Shown: positions 9,564-20,044 of the stretch, in pieces | Layout of the letters: each line of letters begins with the position of its first letter | How positions within the stretch are numbered: position 1 is the stretch's first letter | From: Bisporella sp. PMI_857 | Taxonomy: Eukaryota; Ascomycota; Leotiomycetes; Helotiales; Helotiaceae | Direction: 5' to 3' | Assembly: GCA_021307315.1 (NCBI GenBank) | Contig: JAJSPD010000187.1 | Location: 1-30,762, forward strand | Length of the DNA stretch: 30,762 bases | Program-made: the position numbers and the translations under genes | Notes under the pieces: model-generated | Database searches by the model: none | Told to the model about the DNA's origin: nothing | What the model saw: only the letters and a program-made list of their open reading frames with translations

Positions 9564-11181
9564 CTAAACAAAAGTAGGAGTAACTAAGCAGCTTGTAATG
9601 TTCGAAGTCAACTTGTCCCAATAGCTGATGTCCCCAACCGCGAGGTCATCTTGAGCCCAGATGGCCTGTAACAAATGCTTGACTTGATTGAAAGATCTCG
9701 AAGAACTCTTCTTCTCCGTTCTTGAGACAAGATCGAGGATAATAACCCGTTGCTCATCCGTTCGGGCCTCGCACCCCATGATGAAAACGGGAAATTGCCG
9801 TTCACAAGAACTCAGTTGGGGGACAATGGAGAAGGCTTTCTTGATATGCTGCTGTGTCCGGATGGCAGTGACGGGCTGGTTGAGCAAGCTTTCGCACACT
9901 CGGCCAAGATACACTAGCATCGTAAGCTGATACAGTTGCATGACCGACGTCGCGTCTGTATGTGCATTGTCACCTGCATGGAACCCTGTCGATACCGGGA
10001 TACTCCTGATTCTCCATTCCAGCACGCTCAGGAAGCCTTTATACTCGTCCATATTCTCGAACGATGTACCCACAATGGTACCTGCGAATACTCTCTCGCA
10101 TATTTGGGACAGCAGCTCTAGGATGGCGAGAGCAGACGGGGGCATATTGGAAACCTGCTGGTCTGTCAGGAACCTTGTCACGTCAGATAGATACAAGTAG
10201 CCTTTTTTACGAACCTCTGTGCATAAGGTTATTGGAGTGGATGCGATTTCAGTTTCCATTGTCTTCCTTTGCCAGTGCCGTAGTGAGAAACGAGCCATTA
10301 CATCATGATAGTGGACCCAGTCCAGCACGATTGCCAGATCGGCGTCATGTTGAAGCGCGCCTGTGCAGAAGGCGTCGATAACTTGCTTCACACGACCAAT
10401 GTATCCCGTCCAGTGGTCTGAGGTACAAGACGCCTGGTGGATCTGATCGTACATCAATCAGGTCAGAATATGCATGTCCAGAGCTATATATAACTACATT
10501 TGAGGTTCAACATTGTGAAATTGACTGACTTCAAAGCAACAGAGTAACATCCCCGCGGTGGCATGTTGGATTGCCTCGGTTCTGCCCAGAGATCCTAATC
10601 TTGAGCTTTTCGCCAAGTTTCCGATTGCATTGATTTTCAACTCGATAGCCTGCGACTGGAGTCCGTTGCGATGAAGCGAGGAAAAAGCCAGCAGTGCCTG
10701 GAGAACTGCGGCGGCGGAGGGTGTGTTGCTTGCTAGAGCAATGCGGATCAGGACACTACCAAGGCTGGTTGGATCGTGGCCAAAGATGGGCAGAGATTGG
10801 GAGGCTTCGCATAGAACTTTTGTGCGGTATTAATATGGATTTGTCAGCGGCCCGGGGTGCTGTTTCACGGAATAAACGGACGATTAGGTATACATGCAAC
10901 GCAAACTTACAGTAGTCGATCAAGTCTCGGTCCAAAACCTTCAGCCTGGAAGGGTTCCACGTCACTGGTATGTGCAGGAAGGCCTTCTCGTACGCTGGTA
11001 TGGCGCTGATCAAACTGTTGTGTCGTTCAATATCCCAGTGCGACACGTGGACAAAGCGTGCTTCGGAGACATTGACATCGCGAGCACTGCTCGGACCAGA
11101 TGTCCTGGACGACAACGGGGTCTTTGGAACCAGGACAACAGCGCGCCGTTTGTCGCTCTCGCGGGGCCAAGAAAGTCGCAT
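9564..11181 (-). CDS. Fungal transcription factor (Fungal_trans_2 type), DNA-binding domain not found
   Basis: Likely the cluster's regulator. Three exons fit: 11181-10911, 10816-10530 and 10442-9564 (introns 94 and 87 bases; branch points GCTGACAA and TCTGACCT), giving 478 residues from the first ATG. The start, MRLSWPRESDKRRAV, is the segment that in this family (PF11951) follows directly after the Zn2Cys6 cluster (usual form ...LSWPRE.DKRRA). The rest is the helical middle-homology region: GMLLCCFEIHQASCTSDHW, QVSNMPPSALAILELLSQI and onward. No CX2CX6C...CX2CX6C pattern could be found on the minus strand between 11202 and 12000. Either a first exon lies further off or is unrecognised, or the DNA-binding part has been lost. 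An acceptor site just upstream (TCTTAAG at about 11201) would allow an earlier exon. A CTCTG repeat lies just upstream. Confidence 0.82.
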
Positions 11182-11234
11182 CTCCGCTCGTATGGAGCCT
11201 TAAGAGAATAGGGGGATTATTGATTTTGGTAGGG

Positions 11235-11297
11235 AGCTCTGCTCTGCTCTGCTCTGCTCTGCTCTGCTCTGCGGTGCGCTGCTCTGCTCTGCTCTGA
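11235..11297 (+). repeat. CTCTG pentanucleotide microsatellite
   Basis: About seven perfect GCTCT/CTCTG units, a short interruption (GCGGTGC), then three more units. It lies about 55 bases upstream of the first ATG of the regulator, where the missing DNA-binding exon or its promoter would be expected. Confidence 0.9.
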
Positions 11298-12073
11298 CTG
11301 ACCCGAGTACATGGGCTGGCGGGTTAGTCCCGAGATGTTGGTGTGTGAAAGAATCCAGCACGGCTGAGAGCGAGGTTGAAGTAAAGAGTTGCCGTTTCTG
11401 CAGGTTTAACATTACACAGCATCAGTTGCCAATTCTGTCGATGCCATGTTGCTCTGCAGCTTGTGGGGGCACGCCGGGCACATCTCCGGGCGGCGCAGGG
11501 GCTTACTGAGCAAATCACGTTCATTGATTTCCAAGCTGCCAGGGGTTCAGGGTTAGCTCCAGTGGCTGAGTTAGTGAGTACAGGGATCACCCGTACACCT
11601 CACCCCTAAGCAGCCTATCGCATCTATCCGCAGCCTTACCCGTGCCGTGGTAAAGTTAAAGCACTATAAGCATGACCGGGGGGTCGGGCCAGGGAGTCCG
11701 GGCCCAGCCTACTTGAGACAGAGAAAGAGAGCGTGTGAGAGAGGCTGAACTGGCCTAGTTTGTCCGTCGGACAATCTATCGTCCAGTTCAGCCTCTCTGC
11801 TGCTGCTGACGAGCCAGGAATGGATGCTACGTGAGCACGCGATTCGGCCCTCATCCAATCTTCCCATCCCATATCTTCCCTGGTACTTCGTAACTTAGAT
11901 GAGATATGGCAGAGGTAAGCAGCCACTGCCCGTGATAGTCAACAAATTTCGGGAGGTTCTCAGGAGGTTCTCCTGGAAAGCACGAGCCACCATATATGGA
12001 ATAAAAGCAAAGCGTGTGGAGGGCAGAATACTTCATTTTGTGTACTTCGACCATACTTCAATAAATCGCCCGA
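11298..12073. promoter_or_regulatory. Shared upstream region of regulator (minus) and FAD oxidase (plus)
   Basis: Nearly 780 bases between divergent genes. It holds a long hairpin (11738-11798) and a TCCGTCGGA palindrome (11763-11771). For the oxidase, a TATA-like element CATATATGGAATAAAAG begins about 83 bases before its ATG. No coding exon was recognised on either strand. Confidence 0.5.
11738..11798. promoter_or_regulatory. 61-base hairpin with an embedded TCCGTCGGA palindrome
   Basis: The arms AGAGAGGCTGAACTGG (11738-11753) and CCAGTTCAGCCTCTCT (11783-11798) are perfectly complementary over 16 bases. Between them lies a second perfect palindrome, TTGTCCGTCGGACAA (11760-11774). CCG-N-CGG arrangements are typical of fungal Zn2Cys6 factor sites. 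It is about 300 bases before the FAD oxidase start and 580 before the regulator's first ATG. Confidence 0.6.
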
Positions 12074-13918
12074 ATGGTCGCCTTGCTCTCCCTCGTGCTG
12101 TACAGCCTCGGGCTCCTGCAGGCTCTTGTGGCCGGCTCTCCTGTTCCACATGCCGTTGTGCCTCATTACTTCCAAACAAACCCCATCACGCCTCGCAACC
12201 TGACCGCTGCTACACTGCAGAACGAACTGGGTCCACTTTTATCCATTGGCACGCTTATCTTCGGGCCAGACAGCCCCGACTGGGCCAACGCGACCGATAG
12301 ATGGAACAAGTATACAGTGCCTGATATACAAGTGGTCGTTGTGCCGGCGGAGGAGTCGGACATTTCGAAAATTGTAAGTGCAGTCGTGAGCTGTCGAGCA
12401 TTGTAATCTTGGTTATGTTAATCCACAGGCGCAGGTCAAGTATTGCAACCAGAACAGCATCGAGTTCCTGGCCAGAAATCGTGGCCATGGGTTGTCCACG
12501 TCCCTGAACAGCTTCAAGGGCTTGGAAATCAACTTGGACAGCCTCGGAGCCATCACTATCCAAGAGGGAGGAGAAACAGCTATACTCCAAGGTGGAACAT
12601 ACGCAGGTGAAGTAATCGAAACGCTTTATGCACAAGGCTACGTTACTCGTAAGCGCCCCGTTTGTGAATGAACGAAGTCAAAAATCGCTGATACCGCCTC
12701 TTGTAAAGCTACCGGATCCACTGCGTGCGTCGGCGTGCTGGGTCCAACTCTAGGTGGCGGCCATGGGCGATACGAAGGTCTCTATGGATTGATCTTGGAC
12801 ACCATCGTGCACTTCAACGTCGTCCTAGCCGATGGCAGCGAGGTCGGAGTGAACGAGACGAGTCACGAGGATCTGTTCTGGGCCCTGAAAGGTGCCGGTC
12901 ACAACTTTGGTATTGTTACCAGTGTCGTGAAGAAGATCTATCCTAAGGGGGCCGACACATGGCACACACATGCCTACATCTGGGCACAGGATAAGCTTGA
13001 AACTGTTTTTGAAGCGCTGAACGAGTTCCACACAAGCGACAATGGCACTACGCCGCCTTTGATGGGCGCCTCCTATGGCGCCATTATCATCAACTCTTCT
13101 ATCAGCGAAACCGAGGTGTGTTTCCCAGATTATCTTGGAATTGCCAAAGTCAATTTGAGCCTCCAATTATCTTGAGAACTGTTCTGACCATTGCATGCTT
13201 AGGCAATTCTTTCGTTCGGCTTCAACTACGCTGGCCCCGCTGAAGATGCCGAAAAGCTCCTTGCGCCATTCAACGCAATCGAGGCCATCTGGGAAGGCGC
13301 AGATGATGTTACATATCCCGAACTCAGTGGCATTTCTCAGGACACTTGTGCTGGCGCTCAATACGCCCTGTCCAGCACCATGACGCTGAAGTACAATGCC
13401 ACGGCACAGCGGCTTCTTTACAATCACTTCAACGAGAAAGCAGCCTTGTACCCCGAGCTCGCCGTGACGGCCCTTCTCTGGCACGAAGGCTATGCGACCG
13501 CAGGCCTCCAGGCTGTTGATCCCTACTCTACCGCCTACGCGCACCGCGAAGAGAACCATTTGATGTATGTCACCACCCGTGTTGTTCATGGAGACGGATG
13601 TCGCCACCTGTAAAATGATGATGAGCTTAGGCTGATATGTGACTGTATAGGTTGTTCGACGTCGCGGTCCCGGTAGGATCCAACCTCTCGGAGGCGGCGA
13701 CCATCTGGGCCAAGGAGGCGCAGGAAATTTGGAACGCCGGCCAGCCCGACCGACAGCCAGCCATTTACGTCAACTATGCATCAGGTAATGAGTGGGAAAC
13801 GCTTGAGTCTATCTATGGTTATGAGGAATGGCGCTTGAAGAAGCTGCGTCATTTGAAGGCGAAGTACGATCCACATAATCGCTTTCGCTATTACGTCCCT
13901 ATTATAGCTCATAATTAA
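12074..13918 (+). CDS. BBE-type FAD-dependent oxidase, five exons, secreted
   Basis: A flavoprotein of the berberine-bridge/VAO family that oxidises alcohols or C-H bonds using O2. Exons: 12074-12373, 12429-12648, 12709-13115, 13203-13564, 13651-13918; total 518 residues. The N-terminus ([21 protein letters not shown]) is a signal peptide. The FAD-binding domain (PF01565) spans about residues 80-250: ARNRGHG contains His120, the expected 8-alpha flavin link, and [13 protein letters not shown] is the glycine-rich loop. The C-terminal BBE domain (PF08031) is seen in [17 protein letters not shown] and KYDPHNRF. The usual second flavin-linking Cys (GSCxC in relatives) is Thr178 here (GSTAC), with only Cys180 left; single covalent attachment is therefore likely. 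In flavoglaucin and annullatin pathways such an oxidase converts the salicyl alcohol to the aldehyde or closes a ring. That role here is inferred. Confidence 0.94.
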
Positions 13919-14738
13919 GAAGAGAAATAGAGAATAGACTGTTTATGAGTTCCGACAGAATGATTTCGTAGTGCAAGTTGAAAAGGGCCGGAGTAGTTAA
14001 GTCGCCTGCATCGCAAACGGCCTCAAGTGCTCCACTCTTACCCTAGTAGCAGCGAATACCATGTTACGGGGGTTATTAAGTTGCGAACTTGGCTGTTGGG
14101 GGCTAGTAAATAGAGCCGCATGCAGTAAGACGATCTTCACAGAAAGGTATTCCGAAGTTGATGGTTGCGAATTAATGGTCAAAAATGCTCAAATAGAGGA
14201 AGAAAGTCACGTGGCCTTCAGAGAGTATAGGGCAAATAAGTATCAATTGCTGAAGGTTGTAGAACCTAAACTACAGGAGATAATCCCTCTACTTATAGAG
14301 GTACGATACTCACATGTCACCACACTGTTGCCTACCGTTGCCTACCGTTGCCTACAGGTGCCTACCGGTGCCTACAATAGACTAGGTATGATCCTTAGAC
14401 CTAGCCTGTTCAACAAAAAAAATGACTACAAAAATTGCCGAAGCCATCACAACGTAAACTTTTTAGGGTAAGCGCCATTCCGAGAATTTGGAAGAAACGC
14501 TGCTTAGCTTCTCGATTGCACTAAGTTGGCGCAATTAAGATAGCGTTTGTTAACTCCTTAATGCATTTTCGATGCTTATATAAATTTATATTTATTAAAT
14601 AAAAATTCTAAAAAACGTTGAAATTCCATTCTTTTAAGGTAAATACAACGCTAATTTACTTACAAAAAACACTGAAATCGAAGTGTTTTAAAAATGTTTT
14701 CAATGTTATAAACCTTATACAATAAGGTAATAGCTTAT
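13919..14738. other. Intergenic, end of first gene island
   Basis: Contains a 10-base minisatellite (14328-14377). After about 14460 the base composition turns strongly AT-rich, marking the border to transposon DNA. The open frame at 14061-14471 runs through the minisatellite and has no recognisable domain. Confidence 0.5.
14328..14377 (+). repeat. Minisatellite, five units of about GTTGCCTACC
   Basis: Five head-to-tail 10-base units. The first three are almost identical and the last two differ at one or two positions (AGGTGCCTAC, CGGTGCCTAC). Confidence 0.85.
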
Positions 14739-14864
14739 AGGGTTAAAATTAACGGCAAATATCTCAAATACCATCATTTTTTTGCCAAATATCTTATATA
14801 CCACTATTTGTCTCTTGGCGCAAAACAGTAGTATTTCAGATACCTATTAACAAAACGATAGTAT

Positions 14865-15260
14865 ATGAGAAATATTGTATTTCAAGGACTCGTACGTTGC
14901 GCCAAGAGACTAGAGCACCTGACGCACAACAAATATTCGTATATTATCGATTATCCTTCTTTTTGTAACTTCATTATAGCTATAGCATTTTACGTCGGTA
15001 ATAATTTTTCTAATATTACGTTAGCAAAAGAAGCAATAAAAGATTTTGTTGCAAATAATTTTGAATTATAAAAAGCTACTTATTCCGATAAACAACGCTT
15101 TAATATCGTATGCCGCACTGCGAATATTTGCAAATTCAGAATTAGAGCTGTTAATTCTAAAAAAAAAGGCGTAGTAATAACTCACCTGGAACTTTATATT
15201 TGTTTTCCTACAAATCACTTCACAGCTTCAAATACGAATAATTTAAAGTTATAATCGTCG
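14865..15260 (+). pseudogene. MuDR-like N-terminal fragment (transposon)
   Basis: An open frame to 15071, continuing past one stop, reads LAKEAIKDFVANNFEL, then YSDKQRFNIVCRTANICKF, then RIRAVNSKKKGVVITHLELY. This is the pattern of the plant/fungal MuDR N-terminal domain (RF.V.C....C.FRI.A......TVLE.HTC...H). The terminal Cys/His are only partly kept. No DDE core follows. A lysine-rich stretch (15321-15410) is downstream. Confidence 0.6.
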
Positions 15261-15650
15261 TCGTTGTACGAACTAGCCTGTTGCTAGTAAACGTCGACAA
15301 CAAGCCTGAGAATAGCTACAATCTAAGAGTGAAAGAAAGGATAAAGTAGAGAATGAAAAAAAGGATGAAAAAAAAGATAAAAAGGATAAGGATAAAAAAA
15401 GGAAAAGCGCCTTGATCGAGAATTGAGCATACAAATAAAAAAGGTTGATCAATTGGATAGCGACAGCGAGCTTTTAAAGGTCAATAGCGAAATATTTGTA
15501 AATCAGGATCTGGTCGATATTGTATTACTTTTACGATACGCTACAAGGTCTAGAAAAGAATATAGAATAGAAACTAAAAAATAAAGAGTTAGACAAAATG
15601 ATATTGATTTAGGCTTATAACGCCTGTATTACAGGCTTTACAGTGCGTGT

Positions 15651-15728
15651 TGCCAAATATCTCATATACCATGTATTTGTTGCCGTATATCTGAAATACC
15701 ATAGAAGTGGTATATGAGATATTTGGCA
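15651..15728. repeat. Inverted pair of the subterminal motif
   Basis: TGCCAAATATCTCATATACCA and its exact complement, 21 bases each, are separated by 36 bases. Further degenerate copies are at 14784, 14753, 14850 and 15740. Confidence 0.8.
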
Positions 15729-15773
15729 AAAAAATGATGGAATTTGAGATATTTGCCGTAAAATTAATACCCT

Positions 15774-16659
15774 GCAACTTGTGAACTGCCCTCAATAACA
15801 ACCTGTAAATGTTACATGCCCGACTAAAAGCGGGCGGCATAGGGCTGACTGAGCATATAGCTATATTTAAAAGCATTTGCACTTCCTTCCACTGCTTTTC
15901 ATTTAATATTTTAAAAAATACACTGTTATTTAATTTTGTATTGTGTGAGTAATACATGATTAACATGTAAAAAAGTAAAGTGTTATGGTAAACCTTGGGC
16001 CTTTGTATTATTCTTATCATGGCACACATTGTGCATAATCAGATACAGTGGGAAACAGTGGTGTAATACAAGATGATCTAAAGCTGAAGAAAAGAAAGGA
16101 GTTCTGGGAGATTGGCTACTGTAAGTTGTATTATTCAGTGCCAGGACATGATATTTATACAGTTGGTATTTAGTCGTGTTGTTATACTCAGTATTTAAAA
16201 GCTTGTTAAACTCATTTTGCGACTAATTATGTTAAAACAATTATTAATAAGAAGTAAGTTCAAAGTATTATGACTGTTGTTATATAAAGGGCTCCATTTA
16301 ACATTATTTGATTAGTGATTTCAATTATCTTAATTAATTACAAAGCATGCTTAAATGCTAGAAAATTGCACTTTTATAAGTCAAATCTTTTACTGCCAGC
16401 GTAATCCCAAGGGGGAATGGGGAGTTTTTTATGCCAAATTTCATTTGCTGAACAAAAGTAGGCCTTGATTATAGTGGGCAGGAAAGGCGTTTTCTTTTAG
16501 AGTGGGATCCCATGGTTAGAATTTGCGCCGTGATGTTGTATATCACATAGGTAACTACCTAGTCCTTTATGCTAAAAGGTATTCATCCTGTATATGTCTA
16601 GTTTTCCATCTCTTTGTCGGACCTGAAAGCTGCGCCAACTTCGCCCTGTTTCATGCGGA
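15774..16659. other. AT-rich spacer, no gene seen
   Basis: Nearly 900 bases without a convincing gene. The longest open frame (minus, 15589-16029) overlaps the transposon end and has no recognisable features. Likely relic repeat DNA. Confidence 0.5.
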
Positions 16660-17688
16660 TTACACCCACTTCTTGTTTCCATAGTGCGACAAAAATGCAC
16701 CGGCATCTCCCTTCTCGATACTAGCCCTTTCCCATACATCTATGAGATCCTGAATGGCGGGCTCTGGTGGCCTTGGGCCCCTGAATGTAGGTGCGTACTT
16801 GAGCACTTTGGCCATAAATCCCTCAACGCCTTTCAGCTCCTCTGGGGCCGCTGTATGCACAATGTCAGAGATGCTAGTAATTGCCATGTATTCTGGAGTT
16901 GGGGAGTTGGGGGAGGGGGGGGGGGGATTGAGTGATGAGCCGTACCTTTTTCGTAGTGGCCACAATCCACCATTCCTGGGCAGATGCCGATGAAGAGCAC
17001 GCCGTCCTTCTTGTACTGAGCGCTGAACTTGGCCGTCACCATGTTCATCGCAGCCTTCGATATGGCATACAGCGCGCTAACCTCTATTTCAAGATCGTTT
17101 GTCCAGTCGAGATCCGCCGTGCCGCTGGCTACGTTGATGGCCTTCTTAACCTTCCCCTTCAGGAGAAGCGGTGTGAACAGATTATACAGGTGAATGTTAC
17201 CGACAGCGTTGACCTTGAAGAGCTGCATGGCTGTCTCCTCCAGCTCTTTAGGTGTTTCGCCTCTGTTCAACGCACCGTATTAGTCACAGGCTGGTCCCAA
17301 AAGGAGTGGGAAAACGCAAACATACAATGCGCCTATGGGGATAAAGGCGTCGAAAAGCGATGGCCAGCCTGCGTTGGAAACCAGGTAGTCGATGCTCCCG
17401 CCAGTAATGCTTGCAGTGTCAGCGGCGGCTTGCTTCAGGTCGTCATAGCTGGTTATATCGGCGCGTAGGATGTGAATGTTGGGACGCCCGCTGAGCTCTT
17501 CCGCCACGCGTTTTTCGGTCGCAGCCTTGTCACGAACAAGGCCGATGAAGGTGTTCTTTGGGTCACTAGACACCTGACGCATGATCTCCCACTGATAAAT
17601 TGTCAAACGAGGCCATGACAATATGCAAGGCTTGGATCAAACTCACACCTATTCCCTTCGAAACCCCGGTAACAACGTACGTAGCCAT
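16660..17688 (-). CDS. Classical short-chain dehydrogenase/reductase (SDR)
   Basis: NAD(P)(H)-dependent oxidoreductase of about 285 residues, cytosolic by sequence. Four exons fit: 17688-17647, 17591-17326, 17262-16946 and 16892-16660; introns are 55, 63 and 53 bases. The cofactor motif TGVSKGIG is at residues 7-14, split from the next helix by the first intron. NAG (VSNAGW) follows, and the catalytic set is Ser149 (NVASGTA), Tyr168 and Lys172 (YAISK). The substrate-binding loop starts at PGMVDCG. The last intron carries a run of 12 C on the coding strand (12 G on the plus strand), which has no effect on the frame once spliced. In alkyl-salicylaldehyde clusters two or more SDRs help form or interconvert alcohol and aldehyde. 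This one is a plausible member, but could also act elsewhere. It is divergent from the next SDR. Confidence 0.92.
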
Positions 17689-18582
17689 ACTGGGTGACTC
17701 GTGATCTTGAACTTTTGTCCAAGTGGTGTAGCCTGATTGATGCAAATTGGTTTTAGTCGAGAGTTGAGGTTACAGACAACCGTTGTTGTTGAACCTTCTG
17801 GGAACGGATTGATGCAGTTTTATTGGAAAGACTACAGCAGGACGTACTTAAGATTGGCTTTTCGGAGCCTCAATCACGGTAAGTATATACTGCTAACACT
17901 GGCGTTGCCATGGCATACGTGCTTACCAACAATACAGCGCGAACAAAGGAATACATGAAACTAGTCGCAGGTTATCAAGTTCACGTGGATTGATAATCTG
18001 CGGTGTTTCTTTGTTGAATTTCTGTAGATTCTTGCCATATGTATGTTGCCTCTGTGACTTTGCATACTGGTATGTAGCTCACGTATTAAATTATCCTAGT
18101 ATTACAGTTGTTCCCGCTCAGCCCGCTGCAAAGTTACCATTATTCTTATTTCTATCATCCCCTGCATCTGATATGCGAAAATCGAATAGTTGCCAGAAAT
18201 CGGTCTTATCATCCGTCTTGCATACCTAGGCATATCTTGCATTTAGCGATGACCCATAGTTGCCCAAAGGCGCCTTTCCCGTCTTACCTGCATAATCAAC
18301 GACATGGTTCCTACAGATTTTGAATGGCTTGTATGTCTCACCAGCGACTGCAGTACTACCCCACCACCTTTAATAATCTTGTAACCAAGATCTCGCCCCA
18401 GTTTTTGTACAATCGGCCCTTGTTGATTTGCTCAAGCCCTTGTTTTGGCTACTTAGGCGAGAGCGCACGTCCTTTTCAGCTCTCGCACAAGTCTAATTGA
18501 GTAGAATCTTGCTATTGCAATTGGCCATATGCCCTTACGACTATCCATGTTTCCCACCCTAGTTTACAAATATTATTAGTTT

Positions 18583-18597
18583 GGGGGGGGGGGGGGG
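18583..18597 (+). repeat. 15-G homopolymer
   Basis: An uninterrupted run of 15 G in the region between the two SDR genes. The length may be unreliable in sequencing. Confidence 0.9.
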
Positions 18598-18704
18598 AGT
18601 GTAGTAGTAGCCTGAGTACCGAAGGGTCTTAGCAATCAGGATTAGAAATCAGACTCATAGGGCACGGCCCAAAAACCCTTCGTTAGTATTTACAACGTAT
18701 TTAA

Positions 18705-18812
18705 GGAATTAAGTGTAACAAAATAAGCCTGTCCAGGCTTGCACTAGCCAATTTGACATCCGTATACACGATTTTCGCGTTATATTTTTTTGTACCCGTT
18801 AACTTTATTTCT
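18705..18812 (+). mobile_element. MITE copy A, mutated
   Basis: About 107 bases match the reverse complement of the element at 23000-23106 along the full length (for example GACATCCGTATA is identical). Most differences are C-to-T. The right terminal repeat is degraded (GTTAACTTTATTT against GCTACACTTAATT). Similarity continues about 12 bases outside (ACAACGTATTTA), so the true unit may be longer. Confidence 0.65.
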
Positions 18813-18919
18813 ACGGATACGTTATAGCTCTTAATAAATATAAAGACACAAATTGAGCCTCGACAATAGAAATCTCTTGTCCATCTCAAACTTTCTTTCA
18901 CGCCTGTTTTGCCATCACC

Positions 18920-20044
18920 ATGTCGTCCAAACTCACCGAAAGCAGCGCTCGCGTTGAGAGCACAGGGCGCGGGTTGCTATCCAGATCATTCGCAAAGCCC
19001 AAACCTCTTGCTCACAATGTTAAGCTGACTGACCAAGTTGCCATCATCACAGGCAGCAACATAGGCCTGGGGCTGGAGGCGGCGCGTCAGCTCCTCGAGC
19101 TCGACCTGTCGCACCTGGTCATGGGCGTGCGCACGCAGGCCAAAGGCGACGCCGCCGCCGACACACTGCGCAAGGCCTTTCCTCGCGCCACCATCTCTGT
19201 CTGGCTCGTCGACATGGAATCCTACGACTCAGTCCGAGCCTTCGCCGACAAGGTCGCGACGCTGCCTCGCATCAACATTGTCATTCTGAATGCCGCAGTC
19301 ATCAAGCAGTCCTTCGGCACCGTCCCTGCCACTGGCCATGAAACCTCCCTGCAGACCAACTACCTCTCAACCGCCCTGCTGGCCATCTTGCTTGTTCCCA
19401 TTCTCAAGGCCAAGAAGAAGGAGTCGGTGCCATCCGTGTTAACTCTAGTGGGCTCCGACACGGCGTACACAGCAAAGGTCGAGACGAAAGGCGGTATATT
19501 CCAGCAGTTCGACCAGCCAAAAGGCTACGTCCAAATGGATTGGTACGGCCGTCAGAAACTCTTGCTCGCCATCTTTACCGCCAAGCTCGCCGAGTTCGTC
19601 AGCCCTAATGACGTGCTGGTGAATCTGGTAAACCCCGGCATGACCAGAGGCACTGGGCTGGCGCGCAACTTCCCCGGCGTTCTGCAGTTCGTGTTGGGCA
19701 TCCTTCAACGTCTCCTGGGTAGGAGACCCGAAGTCAGCGCCACGACGTATCTCGATGCAGTGATTACCCAGGGAGCAGAGAGCCATGGTTCCTTCATTAG
19801 CGAGTGGACTATTAAACCGTAAGCAACTTCTTTTTACCCTAAGACTCTATCGTCTATGGTATTCTCTATTCGAGTAGGGAGGTGTGTTTTGCTAACATAG
19901 GTTGTCGGCAGATACCCAGCGGTTTGGTACACAGCAGAAGGGCCAGAACTTACTAAACAACTCTGGGAAGAAACAATGGAGGAGTTCAATTTTGTCGGCG
20001 CGTCAAAGATTGTTGAAAACTTGAAGGTGAAGGGAAGCGCATGA
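18920..20044 (+). CDS. Retinol-dehydrogenase-like short-chain dehydrogenase
   Basis: An SDR of 343 residues. Two exons fit, 18920-19818 and 19912-20044, with a 93-base intron (GTAAGC donor, branch GCTAACAT). Splicing joins EWTIKP to YPAVWYTAEGPELTKQLW. The cofactor motif TGSNIGLG lies at residues 44-51 after a basic N-terminal extension of about 35 residues. NAA (residues 124-126) stands in place of the usual NAG. The catalytic set is Ser179 (VGSDTAY), Tyr209 and Lys213 (YGRQK). This subtype (retinol dehydrogenase 12 / WW-oxidoreductase-like) commonly reduces or oxidises hydrophobic aldehydes and alcohols, which suits an alkyl salicyl alcohol substrate; that is inference. A second SDR of this kind is a regular member of flavoglaucin-type clusters. 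Confidence 0.94.

Larger units (their letters stand above)
14739..15773. mobile_element. Short MULE-derived transposon with terminal and subterminal repeats
   Basis: The ends are inverted copies over about 65 bases: left AGGGTTAAAATTAACGGC onward (14739-14805), right its near-complement ending GCCGTAAAATTAATACCCT (15705-15773). A motif of the form TGCCAAATATCTCATATACC recurs several times near both ends, in both orientations; two copies at 15651-15671 and 15708-15728 form a perfect 21-base inverted pair. The interior keeps the N-terminal part of a MULE-type protein but not a transposase core, so it is probably a deletion derivative mobilised by another copy. Differences between the ends are mostly C/T and G/A, as from RIP. 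Confidence 0.7.
17689..18919. promoter_or_regulatory. Shared upstream region of the two SDR genes
   Basis: About 1.2 kb between divergent genes. It contains a 15-G homopolymer (18583-18597) and a RIP-altered MITE copy (18705-18812). A TATA-like AATAAATATAAAG lies about 85 bases before the plus-strand SDR start. No intact gene was found. Confidence 0.45.

Noticed and set aside
11324..11590. Cys-containing minus-strand frame (SPCAARRCARRAPTSC) as a possible zinc cluster for the regulator
   Set aside because: The Cys spacing does not fit Zn2Cys6, and no good splice path joins it in frame to the LSWPRE exon.
14061..14471. Plus-strand open frame of 136 codons right of the FAD oxidase
   Set aside because: It runs through the 10-base minisatellite and lacks any known domain or conserved composition.
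15589..16029. Minus-strand open frame of 146 codons
   Set aside because: It overlaps the terminal repeat of the transposon, has no recognisable motif and spans AT-rich DNA.
18170..18440. Minus-strand translation with a protein-like stretch (AGETYKPFKICRNHVVDY, then AGKTGKAPLGNYGSS) between the two SDR genes
   Set aside because: It looks more ordered than chance, but an in-frame stop precedes it, no start or splice sites fit well, and I could not match a family. It may be a gene relic; not supported enough to annotate.
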